Counted from the stretch's first letter, positions 8,250 through 18,355 are shown. The stretch is DNA of 64,000 bases from Polaribacter sp. ALD11 (GCF_002831685.1 NZ_CP025119.1:2316001-2380000); one strand, 5' to 3'. Made by a program: numbers and translations. Notes: generated by a model not told the origin, from the sequence alone.

Positions 8250-9239
8250 TTACTTGTCAAAAATCACAGAAGACCTCTCATTAGAAACTTCTAATTGAAT
8301 ATTTCTTCCAAAAATTATTGCTCTATTATCTTCTTTATGTCCTGCTGGGAAATTGAATAAAACAGGAAAATCATACCCTTTTACAACATCTAAAACAAGC
8401 TGTTCAATTGAACTGCCCCATTTTGTAGAGTTTAATTTAATTTTAGAAATATCGCCAATAATTAATCCTACACAATTATCAAAATAACCTGCTCTTTTTA
8501 AACTTTGCAACATTCTATCGATACTATATTTATATTCACCAATTTCTTCAATAAAAATTATCTTATCATTGGTATCAGTTTGACTTCTAGAACCCAGCAT
8601 AGACGATAATAATGCTAAATTCCCACCAACAAGCTGTCCTTCAGTAATCCCTTTTTTATTATATTTAGAAGAAGGAATGGTATATTTTAATTGATCTCCA
8701 AAAATGGCTTTCTTAAAAGTAGCCAATGTTTCTACAATTAATTCTGGTTTGTCATCTATACTTGTACCCATCATTGCATGTATTGTTTCTACACCTAAAT
8801 TATGAATGTGGCTGTGAAATGCGGTAACATCAGAATAACCAATAATCCATTTTGGCTGTTCTAAAAATGCCGAATAATCTAATAAATCTAAAACCCGAAC
8901 AGAACCATAGCCACCACGACCAGACCAAATTGCTTTTATATTAGGGTTGTCTAATGCTTTTTGAAAATCTTCTGCTCTTTCGGCGTCAGTACCAGAAAAA
9001 TGACTGTTCTGATTAAAAATATGTTTTCCTAAAACCACTTTTAACCCCCAACTTTCTACAAGTTCTTTTGCTCGATAGATCGTTTCTCTTCTATTTTTTA
9101 AAATTCCTGCAGGCGCAACAATTGCAATCGTGTCTCCTTTCTTTAAATAAGGTGGCGTTAATAGTTTATCTGTTTCTTCTTGTGCGTTTATTGATGAGAA
9201 AATCATCAATAATAATAAAAATGTTATGTTATTTTTCAT
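8250..9239 (-). CDS. LD-carboxypeptidase (peptidase family S66), exported
   Basis: A 329-residue protein with a signal peptide (FLLLLMIFSSINAQ) and the S66 LdcA fold. The motif order is AIVAPAG near residue 38, SGRGGYGSVR near 109, WIIGYSDVT (probable nucleophile Ser), IIFIEEIGEY (Glu) and FPAGHKED (His). These match the Ser-Glu-His triad of LD-carboxypeptidases, which remove the terminal D-Ala from murein tetrapeptides. The exact residue assignment is by analogy. The start overlaps the end of the upstream gene by 11 bases, indicating an operon. Confidence 0.9.
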   Translation of the reverse strand: MKNNITFLLLLMIFSSINAQEETDKLLTPPYLKKGDTIAIVAPAGILKNRRETIYRAKELVESWGLKVVLGKHIFNQNSHFSGTDAERAEDFQKALDNPNIKAIWSGRGGYGSVRVLDLLDYSAFLEQPKWIIGYSDVTAFHSHIHNLGVETIHAMMGTSIDDKPELIVETLATFKKAIFGDQLKYTIPSSKYNKKGITEGQLVGGNLALLSSMLGSRSQTDTNDKIIFIEEIGEYKYSIDRMLQSLKRAGYFDNCVGLIIGDISKIKLNSTKWGSSIEQLVLDVVKGYDFPVLFNFPAGHKEDNRAIIFGRNIQLEVSNERSSVIFDK

Positions 9240-9849
9240 CTGTATATATTTTGTGCCAACCTAAACCAAAAGTTAATCCTAAACCAACATAAGACCTTTT
9301 AGCTATATTTGCGTATAATTTAAAACCTATAGACCTTCCAAAACTGGTTGGTTTTCCAACGGGAATTAATCCATAAAAAACTTTAAATCTTTTCTTTTTA
9401 GACTTGAACCAATTGACTCCTATTTCTAACGGAAAACCAATAAAAGAATCTCTTATATTAACCTCTCCATTCACATCTTCATTTGTATTGTAGGAAATTC
9501 CTCCAGAAAAATGGTATGCTACTCCGTCTTCAATATATCTTTTACCATAAAGTGCGGCATATTCACTTGTGGTATTACTTTTAGTTGTAACAGGAAAAAT
9601 GTAAATCCATTCAATTTTATCAATACTTGTAGTTTGCGAAGTTCTAAAAGTGAATAAGTTATTTTTTGATTGATAATTAATATTTAGACCAATTGTTCCT
9701 GCACTTTTACCTGTATTGCTATAACCGAAAAACATATCTCCAAATATAATTGAATTCTCTTTTACTTTCAAAGAGTCTTGTTTCTCTTGTGCACTTATTG
9801 ATGAGAAAGTTATCAATAAAAATGTGGCAAATAGTATAATATTCTTCAA
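9229..9849 (-). CDS. Secreted beta-rich protein, unknown function
   Basis: A 206-residue protein with a signal peptide (LFATFLLITFSSISAQ) and alternating hydrophobic strands with aromatic residues, ending near GLGLTFGLGWHKIYTDE. That pattern suggests a small outer-membrane beta-barrel or beta-sandwich, but no family is recognised. It is the first gene of a two-gene operon with the LD-carboxypeptidase (11-base overlap), so a role in the envelope is likely. The signal peptides of the two proteins are similar in sequence, which may reflect duplication of the 5' end or simply convergent composition. Confidence 0.7.
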   Translation of the reverse strand: MKNIILFATFLLITFSSISAQEKQDSLKVKENSIIFGDMFFGYSNTGKSAGTIGLNINYQSKNNLFTFRTSQTTSIDKIEWIYIFPVTTKSNTTSEYAALYGKRYIEDGVAYHFSGGISYNTNEDVNGEVNIRDSFIGFPLEIGVNWFKSKKKRFKVFYGLIPVGKPTSFGRSIGFKLYANIAKRSYVGLGLTFGLGWHKIYTDEK

Positions 9850-9914
9850 AATAGGTCTTGTTTTTTGCTTCTAATCGTCTAATAATCTTGTAATGGTAAA
9901 TGTATCGATTTTGA

Positions 9915-9947
9915 TTGACTTTTAAAACTCGGTTTTTTGTACTTTTG
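9915..9947 (+). promoter_or_regulatory. metG promoter
   Basis: TACTTTTG at 9940-9947 matches the TAnnTTTG -7 box. A TTG at 9915-9917 is a reasonable -33 element 22 bases upstream. The metG ATG follows 38 bases after the box. Confidence 0.6.
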
Positions 9948-9985
9948 CACTTCAAAAATCAGTCCAAAATTAATACATAGAACAC

Positions 9986-12040
9986 ATGAGTGCTCCAAAA
10001 AGATATACAATTACAGCAGCTTTACCTTATACAAATGGTCCAATTCATATTGGGCATTTAGCAGGTGTTTACGTTCCCGCAGATATTTATGCACGTTATT
10101 TACGTTTAACTGGTAATGATGTTGCCTATATCTCTGGTTCTGATGAACATGGTGCTGCCATACCAATGAGAGCAAAAAAAGAAGGGGTTTCTCCACAAGT
10201 TATTATTGATAAATACCACGGAATCATTAAAAAATCTTTTGAAGACTTCGGAATTTCTTTTGATAATTATTCGAGAACGTCTTCTAAAATTCACCATGAA
10301 ACAGCATCAGAATTTTTTACAAAAATGTACAATGATGGCGAATTTATTGAAGAAGTATCTGCACAATTGTATGACGCAGAAGCAAATCAGTTTTTAGCAG
10401 ACAGGTTTGTGGTAGGAACTTGCCCTAAATGTGGTTTCGAAGAAAGTTATGGAGATCAATGTGAAAACTGTGGAACTTCTCATAATGCAACAGATTTAAT
10501 CAACCCTAAATCTGCAATTACAGGAAACGTACCCACCGTAAAAGAAACAAAACACTGGTTTTTACCTTTAGATAAACACGAAGATTTTTTACGTGAGTGG
10601 ATTCTAAAAGGTCATAAAAAAGATTGGAAGCCTAATGTTTACGGACAAGTAAAAAGTTGGATAGAAGACGGATTAAGACCAAGAGCAGTAACTAGAGATT
10701 TAGATTGGGGAATTCCGGTTCCTTTAAAAGATGGAGAAGGAAAAGTTTTATATGTTTGGTTCGATGCGCCAATTGGCTACATTTCAGCGACCAAAGAATG
10801 GGCAGCAAGAGAAGGAAAAAATTGGGAAGATTATTGGAAAAAAGATGACACAAAATTGGTTCATTTTATAGGGAAAGACAACATTGTTTTTCACTGTATT
10901 ATTTTTCCAGCGATGTTAAAAGCACATGGAGACTATATTTTACCAGACAATGTACCTGCAAATGAATTTTTAAATTTAGAAGGAAATAAATTATCGACTT
11001 CTAAAAATTGGGCAGTTTGGTTGCATGAATATTTAGAAGAATTCCCAAATCAGCAAGATGTTTTACGTTATACTTTAACGGCAAACGCACCAGAAAGTAA
11101 AGACAACGATTTTACTTGGAAAGATTTTCAGGCAAAAAACAACAACGAATTGGTTGCTATTTTTGGTAACTTTATTAATAGAGTTGTGGTTTTAACTAAT
11201 AAATATTATGAAGGAATTGTGCCTTCGCCAAATGATTTCTCTGAAATAGATGAAGATGTTTTAGCTGCTGTAAAAGAGTTTCCGAATACAATTGGTAAGT
11301 CTATTGAAAGATACCGTTTTAGAGAAGCTAGTCAAGAATTAATGAACTTAGCAAGACTTGGTAACAAGTATTTAGCAGATGAAGAACCTTGGAAGGTGAT
11401 AAAAGTAGATGCAGAACGTGTACAAACAATTATGTATGTTGCTATGCAAATTTCTGCAGCTTTAGCTGTAGTTTCTGAGCCTTTTTTACCTTTTACTTCA
11501 ATCAAATTAAAAGGTATTTTGAATATTGATGAAACGTTGTCTTGGGAAGATGTAACAGAAAAAACTATTTTATTACCAGCAGCTAATCAAATAAACAAGG
11601 CTGAACTGTTATTTTCTAAAATTGAAGATAAAACTATTGAAACTCAAGTTGAAAAACTAGAAGCAACAAAAATTGCTAACGAACAAGAAAACAAAGTTTT
11701 AGAAACTCAAAAAGAAACCATTGAGTTTGAAGATTTCACCAAACTAGACATTAGAGTTGGTACCATCTTAGAAGCTGAAAAAGTAGCTAAAACCAAAAAA
11801 CTTTTAAAATTAAAGGTAGATGTTGGTATAGATACAAGAACCATTGTTTCTGGTATTGCAGAAAGCTTTTCACCAGAAGAAATTATTGGACAGCAGGTTT
11901 CTGTTTTGGTTAATTTAGCACCAAGAAAAATACGCGGTGTAGAAAGCCAAGGAATGATTTTAATGACAGACACGCCCGATGGAAAGTTAGCCTTCGTAGC
12001 ACCTACAAAAGCAGTTAAAAACGGGCAAGCAGTTAGTTAA
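9986..12040 (+). CDS. metG: Methionine--tRNA ligase
   Basis: A 684-residue class I aminoacyl-tRNA synthetase that charges tRNA-Met in the cytosol. The HIGH motif is at residues 21-24 ([10 protein letters not shown]). A zinc knuckle has two CxxC pairs ([18 protein letters not shown], about 149-166). The KMSKS-type loop is LSTSKNW. The C-terminal OB-fold tRNA-binding domain, found in dimeric MetRS, begins at [11 protein letters not shown]. The gene is full length. Its stop overlaps the start of a decayed histone-deacetylase-like gene, which was probably co-transcribed. Confidence 0.98.
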   Translation: MSAPKRYTITAALPYTNGPIHIGHLAGVYVPADIYARYLRLTGNDVAYISGSDEHGAAIPMRAKKEGVSPQVIIDKYHGIIKKSFEDFGISFDNYSRTSSKIHHETASEFFTKMYNDGEFIEEVSAQLYDAEANQFLADRFVVGTCPKCGFEESYGDQCENCGTSHNATDLINPKSAITGNVPTVKETKHWFLPLDKHEDFLREWILKGHKKDWKPNVYGQVKSWIEDGLRPRAVTRDLDWGIPVPLKDGEGKVLYVWFDAPIGYISATKEWAAREGKNWEDYWKKDDTKLVHFIGKDNIVFHCIIFPAMLKAHGDYILPDNVPANEFLNLEGNKLSTSKNWAVWLHEYLEEFPNQQDVLRYTLTANAPESKDNDFTWKDFQAKNNNELVAIFGNFINRVVVLTNKYYEGIVPSPNDFSEIDEDVLAAVKEFPNTIGKSIERYRFREASQELMNLARLGNKYLADEEPWKVIKVDAERVQTIMYVAMQISAALAVVSEPFLPFTSIKLKGILNIDETLSWEDVTEKTILLPAANQINKAELLFSKIEDKTIETQVEKLEATKIANEQENKVLETQKETIEFEDFTKLDIRVGTILEAEKVAKTKKLLKLKVDVGIDTRTIVSGIAESFSPEEIIGQQVSVLVNLAPRKIRGVESQGMILMTDTPDGKLAFVAPTKAVKNGQAVS

Positions 12041-12804
12041 TGCTAAAAATAGCATATCACCCTATATACTAACATGAGTTACCAAAAGGTCATCGTTTTC
12101 CTATGGAAAAATATGACCTTTTATCACAGCAATTATTATACGAAGGAACTTGTGTAGAAGAATCTTTTTTCGAATCAGAAATACCCAATAGCAAACATTT
12201 CTTTACAGTTCATGATTCGGAATATTTTTTTGACTTACTAAATATTACACTTTCTCAAAAAGTAGCAAGAAAAATAGGCTTTCCTCTTTCTGAAGTTTTA
12301 ATTGAACGTGAAATGATTAGTATCTACAAAAAAAGGTTTAGCAAAGAAAATACTAATTGTAGGTTTAGATGAGCACCAAGGAAACGGAACTGTAGAAATT
12401 TTTAAAAATGATGCTTCTGTTTTTACCTTTTCTATGCACGGAAAAAGTAATCTAGACATTGGGTTGGAAAACGACACAAATGATGCGCAGTATTTATATT
12501 AAAAGAAACGCTACCAAAACTCATCAACCAAGAAAAACCAGATTTTATCCATTATTTATGTGGTTTAGATGTTCTTAAAAGTGACAAATGTAGGAAAACT
12601 GGGGCTTACTATAGAAGGCAGTATAGAGCGAGACCGATTTGTTTTGTAAACATGTTTCGATTTGAAAACCCTTGTAATATATTCTATGGGAGGCGGTCAC
12701 TCCCCAAATATAAATAGAGTTATTACTGCACTGCCAATACGTTTAGATTAACACAAGAAACCTACCTTTTAACCACAAAAACGATTCATTCACCTTTTAA
12801 ATAA
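12040..12804 (+). pseudogene. Decayed histone-deacetylase-family gene
   Basis: ATG 12040 overlaps the metG stop and starts [10 protein letters not shown], the typical N-terminus of flavobacterial HDAC/AcuC-like proteins. An in-frame TAA follows at 12070-12072, probably from AAA, after which the frame resumes as HELPKGHRFPMEKYDLL. Similarity continues to EVLIEREMI, then the middle is lost. In other frames the gene picks up again with LAKKILIVGLDEHQGNG, TLPKLINQEKPDF, YLCGLDVL, GKLGLTIEGSIERDRF, SMGGGHSP and NTFRLTQETYL, in the right order for the family. At least one nonsense change, several frameshifts and a deletion removing active-site residues are visible. It cannot make a functional deacetylase. 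Family assignment is from recall of motif order. Confidence 0.85.
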
Positions 12805-12940
12805 ACCGTTTCAACTTATTATTACTTTTTAGAAGCTTTTCTTAACCTATTTTTGTAGTGTTCAAAGACGTCCTCTAAAAAAATTTTTGAATGAAAAAAA
12901 CAGAAGATTCAAACCCCTAAAATCTTTGTTTAAAATTTAT

Positions 12941-12970
12941 AACCACCTATATTATTTAGGTGGTTTTTTA
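12941..12970 (+). terminator. Terminator of the metG transcript
   Basis: AACCACCTA / TAGGTGGTT stem (9 bp) with a 7-base loop, followed by TTTTTA. It lies after the pseudogene and before the lipoprotein gene at 13133. Between 12805 and 12940 I see nothing else. Confidence 0.85.
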
Positions 12971-13132
12971 CATATTATTTATAAAAAACTTCTGTTCATT
13001 AAAAAAGGCAGCTCTTCTTTTTTTATTTATCATAGATATTAAAAAAGATCAAATGAACTATTTTTAATCTCAATAGCGTCAATTTATCATTGTTTTTAAT
13101 CGTTACTTTGTAATATTAAAAAAACCTATTTT

Positions 13133-13591
13133 ATGAAAAAATTAATTATGTTAATGTTTGTAGCTACCTTGTTTTCTTGCGGTGCTTCAAAAAATGTGAG
13201 AACTAAAGAAAAAACAATTAAAGGGAATTGGGTTTTAAACAAAATTACCTATAGCAAAACAGGAGACTATAATGTAACAATGTTTAATGACACTACAAAA
13301 GAGTGCTTAGAAGGTAGTAATTGGAAATTTGTACCAAACAATAATTCTGGTGTATATACTGTAAACGGAATAAATTGTGAGGCTGGTGAAAGAGATTTTA
13401 TTTTTGTTATTCAAGAAATAGATGAAATTTCTGGTTATTATGATTTTTTATTGAAACCCAAAAACAGCGAAAGTAACATCGGATTTAGAGTGGAATTATC
13501 TAACCTATCTGAATCTACCATGAAATGGAAACAAAATTTAACCGTAAACGGAACTCCATTTATTATTAATATGGACTTTATAAAACAATAA
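13133..13591 (+). CDS. Lipocalin-like lipoprotein
   Basis: A 152-residue protein with a lipoprotein signal (MLMFVATLFSCGAS); the lipobox Cys is residue 16. The rest starts with KGNWVLNKITY, the G-x-W pattern of lipocalin-like domains common in Bacteroidota, and has alternating strands ending in MDFIKQ. It is probably anchored in a membrane facing the periplasm. The ligand is unknown. It sits 5 bases before an OmpA-like lipoprotein gene and shares its transcript; a strong terminator follows that gene. Confidence 0.8.
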   Translation: MKKLIMLMFVATLFSCGASKNVRTKEKTIKGNWVLNKITYSKTGDYNVTMFNDTTKECLEGSNWKFVPNNNSGVYTVNGINCEAGERDFIFVIQEIDEISGYYDFLLKPKNSESNIGFRVELSNLSESTMKWKQNLTVNGTPFIINMDFIKQ

Positions 13592-13596
13592 TTATT

Positions 13597-14301
13597 ATGA
13601 AAAGAGTATTTAAAAAAGTATCCGTTTTTGCAATAGCATTAACGTTAGCAGTAAGTTTTACTAGCTGTGAAGCAACAAAAAACGCAAATAATAAACAAAA
13701 AGGTGCTGCAATTGGTACAACTGCAGGTGCATTACTTGGTGCTATAATTGGAAACAATGTTGGTAGCGGAAAAAACAGCAAATTAGGCGCTTTAATTGGT
13801 GGTGTAGTTGGTGGTGGCGCTGGTGTTTTAATTGGTAAAAAGATGGACGACCAAGCCAAGAAAATTGAAACTGAAATTCCTGGAGCAAAAGTAGAAAGAG
13901 TAGACAATGGTATTGTAGTAACTTTTGATGAAAATAGTGGTGTTTATTTTGATACAAACAAAGCAAATATTAACAGTAAATCTCAAGTAACATTAAATAA
14001 ACTTTCTAGTGTTTTTGCAGAATTTCCAGATACTAATATCTTAGTTGTTGGGCACACAGATAGTTCTGGTAGAGATGAATATAACATGACTTTGTCTGAA
14101 AAAAGAGCAACTTCTGTTACAGATTACTTAGTAAACAAAGGTTTACAAAGTACAAGGTTTACAACACATTGGTATGGTGAAACACAGCCAAAATATGATA
14201 ATTCTACTGCAGAAGGAAGAACGAAAAACAGAAGAGTAAATGTTGCTATTGTACCAAATGATAAAATGGTAGAGCAAGCAAAACAAGAAGTTGGGCAGTA
14301 A
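13597..14301 (+). CDS. OmpA-family lipoprotein with glycine-zipper segment
   Basis: A 234-residue protein. A lipoprotein signal ends at SFTSCEA. A Gly/Ala-rich stretch (about residues 33-82, GAAIGTTAGALLGAIIGNN and GGVVGGGAGVLIGKK) forms a glycine zipper. The C-terminal OmpA domain (about 108-225) contains the peptidoglycan-binding signature HTDSSGRDEYNMTLSEKRA and the closing NRRVNVAI. Such proteins tether the outer membrane to peptidoglycan. The layout matches YiaD-like OmpA lipoproteins. It is co-transcribed with the lipocalin-like gene. Confidence 0.93.
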   Translation: MKRVFKKVSVFAIALTLAVSFTSCEATKNANNKQKGAAIGTTAGALLGAIIGNNVGSGKNSKLGALIGGVVGGGAGVLIGKKMDDQAKKIETEIPGAKVERVDNGIVVTFDENSGVYFDTNKANINSKSQVTLNKLSSVFAEFPDTNILVVGHTDSSGRDEYNMTLSEKRATSVTDYLVNKGLQSTRFTTHWYGETQPKYDNSTAEGRTKNRRVNVAIVPNDKMVEQAKQEVGQ

Positions 14302-14326
14302 TACTGTTTTAAACTACATTTTAATA

Positions 14327-14356
14327 AGAAAAAAGCCGCTTCTAGCGGCTTTTTTC
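14327..14356 (+). terminator. Terminator after the OmpA-like gene
   Basis: AAAAAAGCCGCT / AGCGGCTTTTTT stem with a 3-base TCT loop and a T run. A strong intrinsic terminator. Confidence 0.9.
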
Positions 14357-14450
14357 TGTTTCAATAATTCTGTTTAGGGTTAACATCTGCTATTATAAGT
14401 TAATATAATAGACTACTCAACTTTAAGTCATTTTATAACTAAAGCATTTA

Positions 14451-15157
14451 TTAATAGAAATTATTGCCAAAAATATTTATTTTCTTCTTTAATTCTCCTG
14501 CTGCTGTTGTATAACCACCTTCTGTTCCATCAACAAAATGAATGTGTTTTTCTTCTCGATCTTCAATATAACAAGACATAATAGAGGCATAAGTTGCATG
14601 CATCCCGTAAATTATTGCTCTACCTAATTCCAAAGAATCTAACAGTAATTTTAACTTGTTAACATGTCTTTCGGTCCCAGAAAAAACAGTATCTATAAAA
14701 CCAACTAACATAATTGTATCCGACAATTGAGGTACTTTATGTAAATAATCTTTACCACTTTTATAAACATCAGAAAAGTTCATTTTAAAGACCTTTTAGA
14801 ATAAGATTAAAATTCTTAAAAAACATGTTTACTGTAATCTTATAAAGCATAAAAAATAGCTTCTACTATTTTCTCTGATACAATAAAAAGTTGCCCCATC
14901 TCCTCCAAAAAAATTAGGTATTAAGAGCGCTGTCAATTGTTTTTATTTTATTTAAGACAGTAATAATGCTTCCTGTTGTCACTAAATTTATATTATTATG
15001 AAGTCCTTTTTTTATAGCACTTGTAAAATCGACAATGTCGGTTACAATAACAAACCAGTCATTAGGCACAGCATTAAAAAAAATTCGCCTTTTAAAAGTT
15101 CTCGTAACACAGGTCATGAGAGTTTAAATTATTATAGAAACTCACATTATCTATCAT
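14451..15157 (-). pseudogene. Decayed DUF3095 (adenylate-cyclase-like) gene
   Basis: Pieces of one gene lie in order on the minus strand in different frames. From ATG 15157: MIDNVSFYNNLNSHDLCYENF, then a stop. In another frame: NAVPNDWFVIVTDIVDFTSAI and NLVTTGSIITVLNKI. Next comes NFFGGDGATFLL (about 14900-14870), then SEKIVEAIFYAL. After a large internal loss, 14783-14451 encodes QLSDTIMLV and HIHFVDGTEGGYTTAA. The TDI...FGGDGAT...HFVDG-GGY order matches DUF3095 proteins, which are related to nucleotide cyclases and are normally about 380-400 residues. At least three frame changes and a deletion of roughly half the protein make it non-functional. The 110-codon 3' piece is still open and could be mistaken for a gene. 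Confidence 0.75.
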
Positions 15158-15240
15158 AACAATTTGTTGTTTTTTTTTTGCCAATGGTTAAATTAAATAT
15201 TTGTAAATATCTACTATCTTAGCAACGTAATATATCATAA

Positions 15241-15807
15241 ATGAAAATATTTATTAAATTTGATTTTACAGCTATCTGTAACAAAATTATAGAAGAAAAA
15301 CTGAGTGAACTAGAAATTAAGTATAAAATTTTAGCATTTGGTGAAATTGAGTTTTTAGAAAAAGTTACAGAAGAAAAATTAACGAGACTAAATGATACTT
15401 TAAAAGAATATGGGTCTGAAGTTATTGAAAATCAAAAAAGTATTTTAGTCCAAAAAATTAAAGATGCTATTACAGATATGGTATTTAACGAGGATGGAAA
15501 GATTAATGTGAAAAGTTCTGTTTATTTATCAGAAAAACTAGCACATAGTTATGGTTATTTATCTAATTTATTTTCTGAAGTTACTTTTACTTCTGTAGAA
15601 AATTTTATAATTCTTCAAAAAATAGAATACACCAAACAACTTATTACAAATAACGAATTAACGCTTACAGACATCGCTTTTAAATTAAATTATTCTAGTG
15701 TTGCTCATTTAAGCACACAATTTAAAAATACAACGGGTATTACACCTTCTACATTTCAAAGAATAATTACTAAAAGAAGAGCTTTAAGTAACACTAAAAA
15801 TAGCTAG
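15241..15807 (+). CDS. AraC-type DNA-binding protein, short
   Basis: A 188-residue protein. The last 100 residues form an AraC/XylS double helix-turn-helix: SEKLAHSYGYLSNLFSEVT is the first and LTLTDIAFKLNYSSVAHLSTQFKN the second, followed by TTGITPSTFQ. The N-terminal half (about 1-80) is small and does not look like a usual cupin sensor domain; it could sense a ligand or take part in dimerisation. It starts a three-gene set (AraC, receiver, histidine kinase; spacings 3 and 2 bases), which suggests a two-component pathway with a separate DNA-binding output. Confidence 0.88.
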   Translation: MKIFIKFDFTAICNKIIEEKLSELEIKYKILAFGEIEFLEKVTEEKLTRLNDTLKEYGSEVIENQKSILVQKIKDAITDMVFNEDGKINVKSSVYLSEKLAHSYGYLSNLFSEVTFTSVENFIILQKIEYTKQLITNNELTLTDIAFKLNYSSVAHLSTQFKNTTGITPSTFQRIITKRRALSNTKNS

Positions 15808-15810
15808 TAA

Positions 15811-16257
15811 ATGCAAGAAAATGATGTTTTTATAGTTTTGGCAGATGATGATGAAGATGATAGATTGTTCTTTGAAGAAGCTTTCGAAGAATTGAAAATA
15901 AATACCAAAGTTCTAACTTTTGATGATGGTGTTCAATTGATGAACTATTTGAATAAAGTAACTAATATATTGCCAAGTATTCTTTTCTTAGATTTAAACA
16001 TGCCTAAAAAGTCTGGAGTAGAATGTTTGTTAGAAATTAAAAACAACAACCGTTTTAAAGATATTGCAATTGCAATTTATTCTACTTCTGCCTCTGAAGA
16101 AGATATTGAGAATACATTTGTTATGGGAGCAAATGTCTATATAAAAAAACCAAATGATTTCAAACAATTAAAAAAAATACTGTCTAATGTAGTTACAATC
16201 AACTGGCAATATCACACGAATGGTTTAAATAAAGATAACTTTTTATTACGTCTATAG
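15811..16257 (+). CDS. Stand-alone response-regulator receiver
   Basis: A 148-residue CheY-like receiver with no output domain. The acidic pocket is at Asp12-Asp13 (LADDDEDDRL), the phosphoacceptor is Asp61 in FLDLNMPKKSG, the conserved Ser/Thr is in IYSTSA and the Lys is in YIKKPND. The double-acidic N-terminus and short tail are typical of Bacteroidota single-domain receivers. It is wedged between the AraC protein and the histidine kinase with 2-3 base gaps and is almost certainly the phosphorylation partner of that kinase. Confidence 0.93.
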   Translation: MQENDVFIVLADDDEDDRLFFEEAFEELKINTKVLTFDDGVQLMNYLNKVTNILPSILFLDLNMPKKSGVECLLEIKNNNRFKDIAIAIYSTSASEEDIENTFVMGANVYIKKPNDFKQLKKILSNVVTINWQYHTNGLNKDNFLLRL

Positions 16258-16259
16258 CC

Positions 16260-18044
16260 ATGTTAAAATCAATCATAAAATCTGAGCGTATTTTAAAGAT
16301 TACTTTTGGTGTGAGTCTTTTTATAATACTCTGTATGGGTGGTTTTGCTTACAAACACATACAAAAACTTATTAATTCTTTTGATCAAGTAGCGCATACG
16401 TATGAAGTAAATATAGAGCTTGAGCGAATACTTTCTTATCTTAAAGATGGTGAAACGGGTCAAAGAGGTTATCTAATTTCTAAAGATACGCTCTTTCTAA
16501 AACCTTTTTTTTCTGGTAAAGAAAATACTAGCAATAGTTTTGTTAAACTAAGAGAATTAACAAAAGAAGACATTATACAGCAAAATAATTTAAAGTATTT
16601 AAACCTTCTAATTGATAAGAATCTAACTATTTTCAATGAAACTTTTAAATACTCGAAAGAAGACCAACTAGCTTCTAAGCAGTTTAATTTGCTTTTAGTT
16701 GATGGTAAAAATACCATGGATAAAATTCGTTTTGAAATTAGCGAAATGATGGGGCATCAAAATAAATTATTGCAACAACGCAAAGTATTAAGTAATGAAA
16801 GCCTTACAAATACACCCCTATTTATCTATTCTGTTTTAATAATTGCATTATTACTTCTTTTACTAACTTATTCTAGAATTAGTAAAAACTTAAAGATTCT
16901 TAAGTTTAAGAATGAACAATTAGAAATATTTAAAGAATCTACAAATCAATCTGAAATAGTTAGTAAACATGGTAATTGGACTTGGCTTATTGATGAAGGG
17001 AAGTTTGAGTATTCAGACAATTTATATCGTTTATTAGGAGAACAACCACAATCTTTCGAAGCTACTTTAGAGAACTACATTGCTTTTGTGCACCCAGAAG
17101 ATGTAGGTAAACTTAAAAAACAAGTTCAAAAAATGATGGAGAAGGAAAACCTTCCTTTCATCTATTATAGAATTGTTCAGAAAAATGGAAATATTAGACA
17201 TTTTAAAGCTTATGGAAAAATTCTAATTAATGATGATGGTAAAAAAAGACTTTTAGGAACAACTGCAGATATTACAGAAGAAATAGAAAATTACAAACTA
17301 CTTGAAGAAAGAAATCTAGAATTAGAACGCAACAACAAAGAGTTATCTTCTTTTAACCATGTTGCAAGTCACGATTTGCAGGAGCCTCTTCGCAAAATTC
17401 AAACATTTATATCTAGACTAGAAGATAAGGAAGCTATAAATTTATCTGAAAGAGGAAATTTATATTTAGAGAGAATAAAAATCTCATCTACTAGAATGCG
17501 TTTGTTGATTGACGATTTATTACAGTTTTCTAGAACGAACAAATCTGAAGAAGTTTTAGAGGTTACAAACATGAATATTTTACTAGAAAATGCAAAGCAA
17601 GAACTAGCAGAAATCATTTCAGAAAAAGGTGCGAAAATAACTTCTGACACCATACCTGTTATGACAGTTATTCCTTTTCAAATTCAACAATTATTTATAA
17701 ATTTAATTGGAAATTCTCTTAAATACAGTAGAACAGACACAGTTCTAAAAATTGACATATCTTATTCGAAAGTGAATGCAGATGACATTACTAAATTAAA
17801 AAAACCAAAGTATAATTACTATCACAGAATAACTTTTTCAGACAATGGCATTGGTTTCAACCAAGAATATGCAGAAAATATTTTTATTCTCTTTAGTCGC
17901 TTACACAATAAAAACGAGTATTCTGGAACAGGAATAGGGTTGTCTATTTGTAAAAAGATTGTCGAAAATCATCAAGGTTATATATATGCTGAAGGTAAAT
18001 TAAATATAGGCGCAATTTTTGAAGTGTTTATTCCTCTAAAATAA
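16260..18044 (+). CDS. Sensor histidine kinase with CHASE3 and PAS domains
   Basis: A 594-residue membrane kinase. The first membrane helix is at residues about 10-32. A CHASE3-type sensor follows (about 35-170) with the family motif DGETGQRGYLIS, then a second helix (TPLFIYSVLIIALLLLLL, about 182-200). A PAS/PAC segment covers about 225-345. The HisKA H-box is FNHVASHDLQEPLRKI with the phosphoacceptor His. The HATPase domain has LIGNSLKYSR (N-box), FSDNGIGF (G1) and GTGIGLSI (G2). It is the third gene of the AraC-receiver-kinase set. The signal is unknown. Confidence 0.94.
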   Translation: MLKSIIKSERILKITFGVSLFIILCMGGFAYKHIQKLINSFDQVAHTYEVNIELERILSYLKDGETGQRGYLISKDTLFLKPFFSGKENTSNSFVKLRELTKEDIIQQNNLKYLNLLIDKNLTIFNETFKYSKEDQLASKQFNLLLVDGKNTMDKIRFEISEMMGHQNKLLQQRKVLSNESLTNTPLFIYSVLIIALLLLLLTYSRISKNLKILKFKNEQLEIFKESTNQSEIVSKHGNWTWLIDEGKFEYSDNLYRLLGEQPQSFEATLENYIAFVHPEDVGKLKKQVQKMMEKENLPFIYYRIVQKNGNIRHFKAYGKILINDDGKKRLLGTTADITEEIENYKLLEERNLELERNNKELSSFNHVASHDLQEPLRKIQTFISRLEDKEAINLSERGNLYLERIKISSTRMRLLIDDLLQFSRTNKSEEVLEVTNMNILLENAKQELAEIISEKGAKITSDTIPVMTVIPFQIQQLFINLIGNSLKYSRTDTVLKIDISYSKVNADDITKLKKPKYNYYHRITFSDNGIGFNQEYAENIFILFSRLHNKNEYSGTGIGLSICKKIVENHQGYIYAEGKLNIGAIFEVFIPLK

Positions 18045-18355
18045 ACTCTCCTTACAATTTACTTTTTTTTATCTTCCTTTTCTTAAAATAGTGGGAATTC
18101 TATAAGTTCTCTTATAAATTTTATAACATAAAAAACATTATGTTTAAGACCTTTACGGTATTAAATAAATAGAAATAGTATAAACATTTAGGAAAGATGT
18201 TAGCAATTTGCTCCTTCTAGGGTTTTTCTATTTTTAAGGCTATAGATAGTTTCACGATAACATAGTAATATGCTTGTGAATGTTTTCTTAACAATATCTA
18301 AAGACTTTCTGTAAGTAAATATAAAAAAGCATAATCATATATAATTAAATATAGA
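18045..18355. other. Intergenic stretch, nothing recognised
   Basis: About 310 A/T-rich bases between the histidine kinase gene and the small membrane-protein gene. I see no convincing ORF, clear hairpin with a T run, or repeat. The last part must hold the promoter of the small gene, but no good TAnnTTTG box is evident. Confidence 0.5.
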
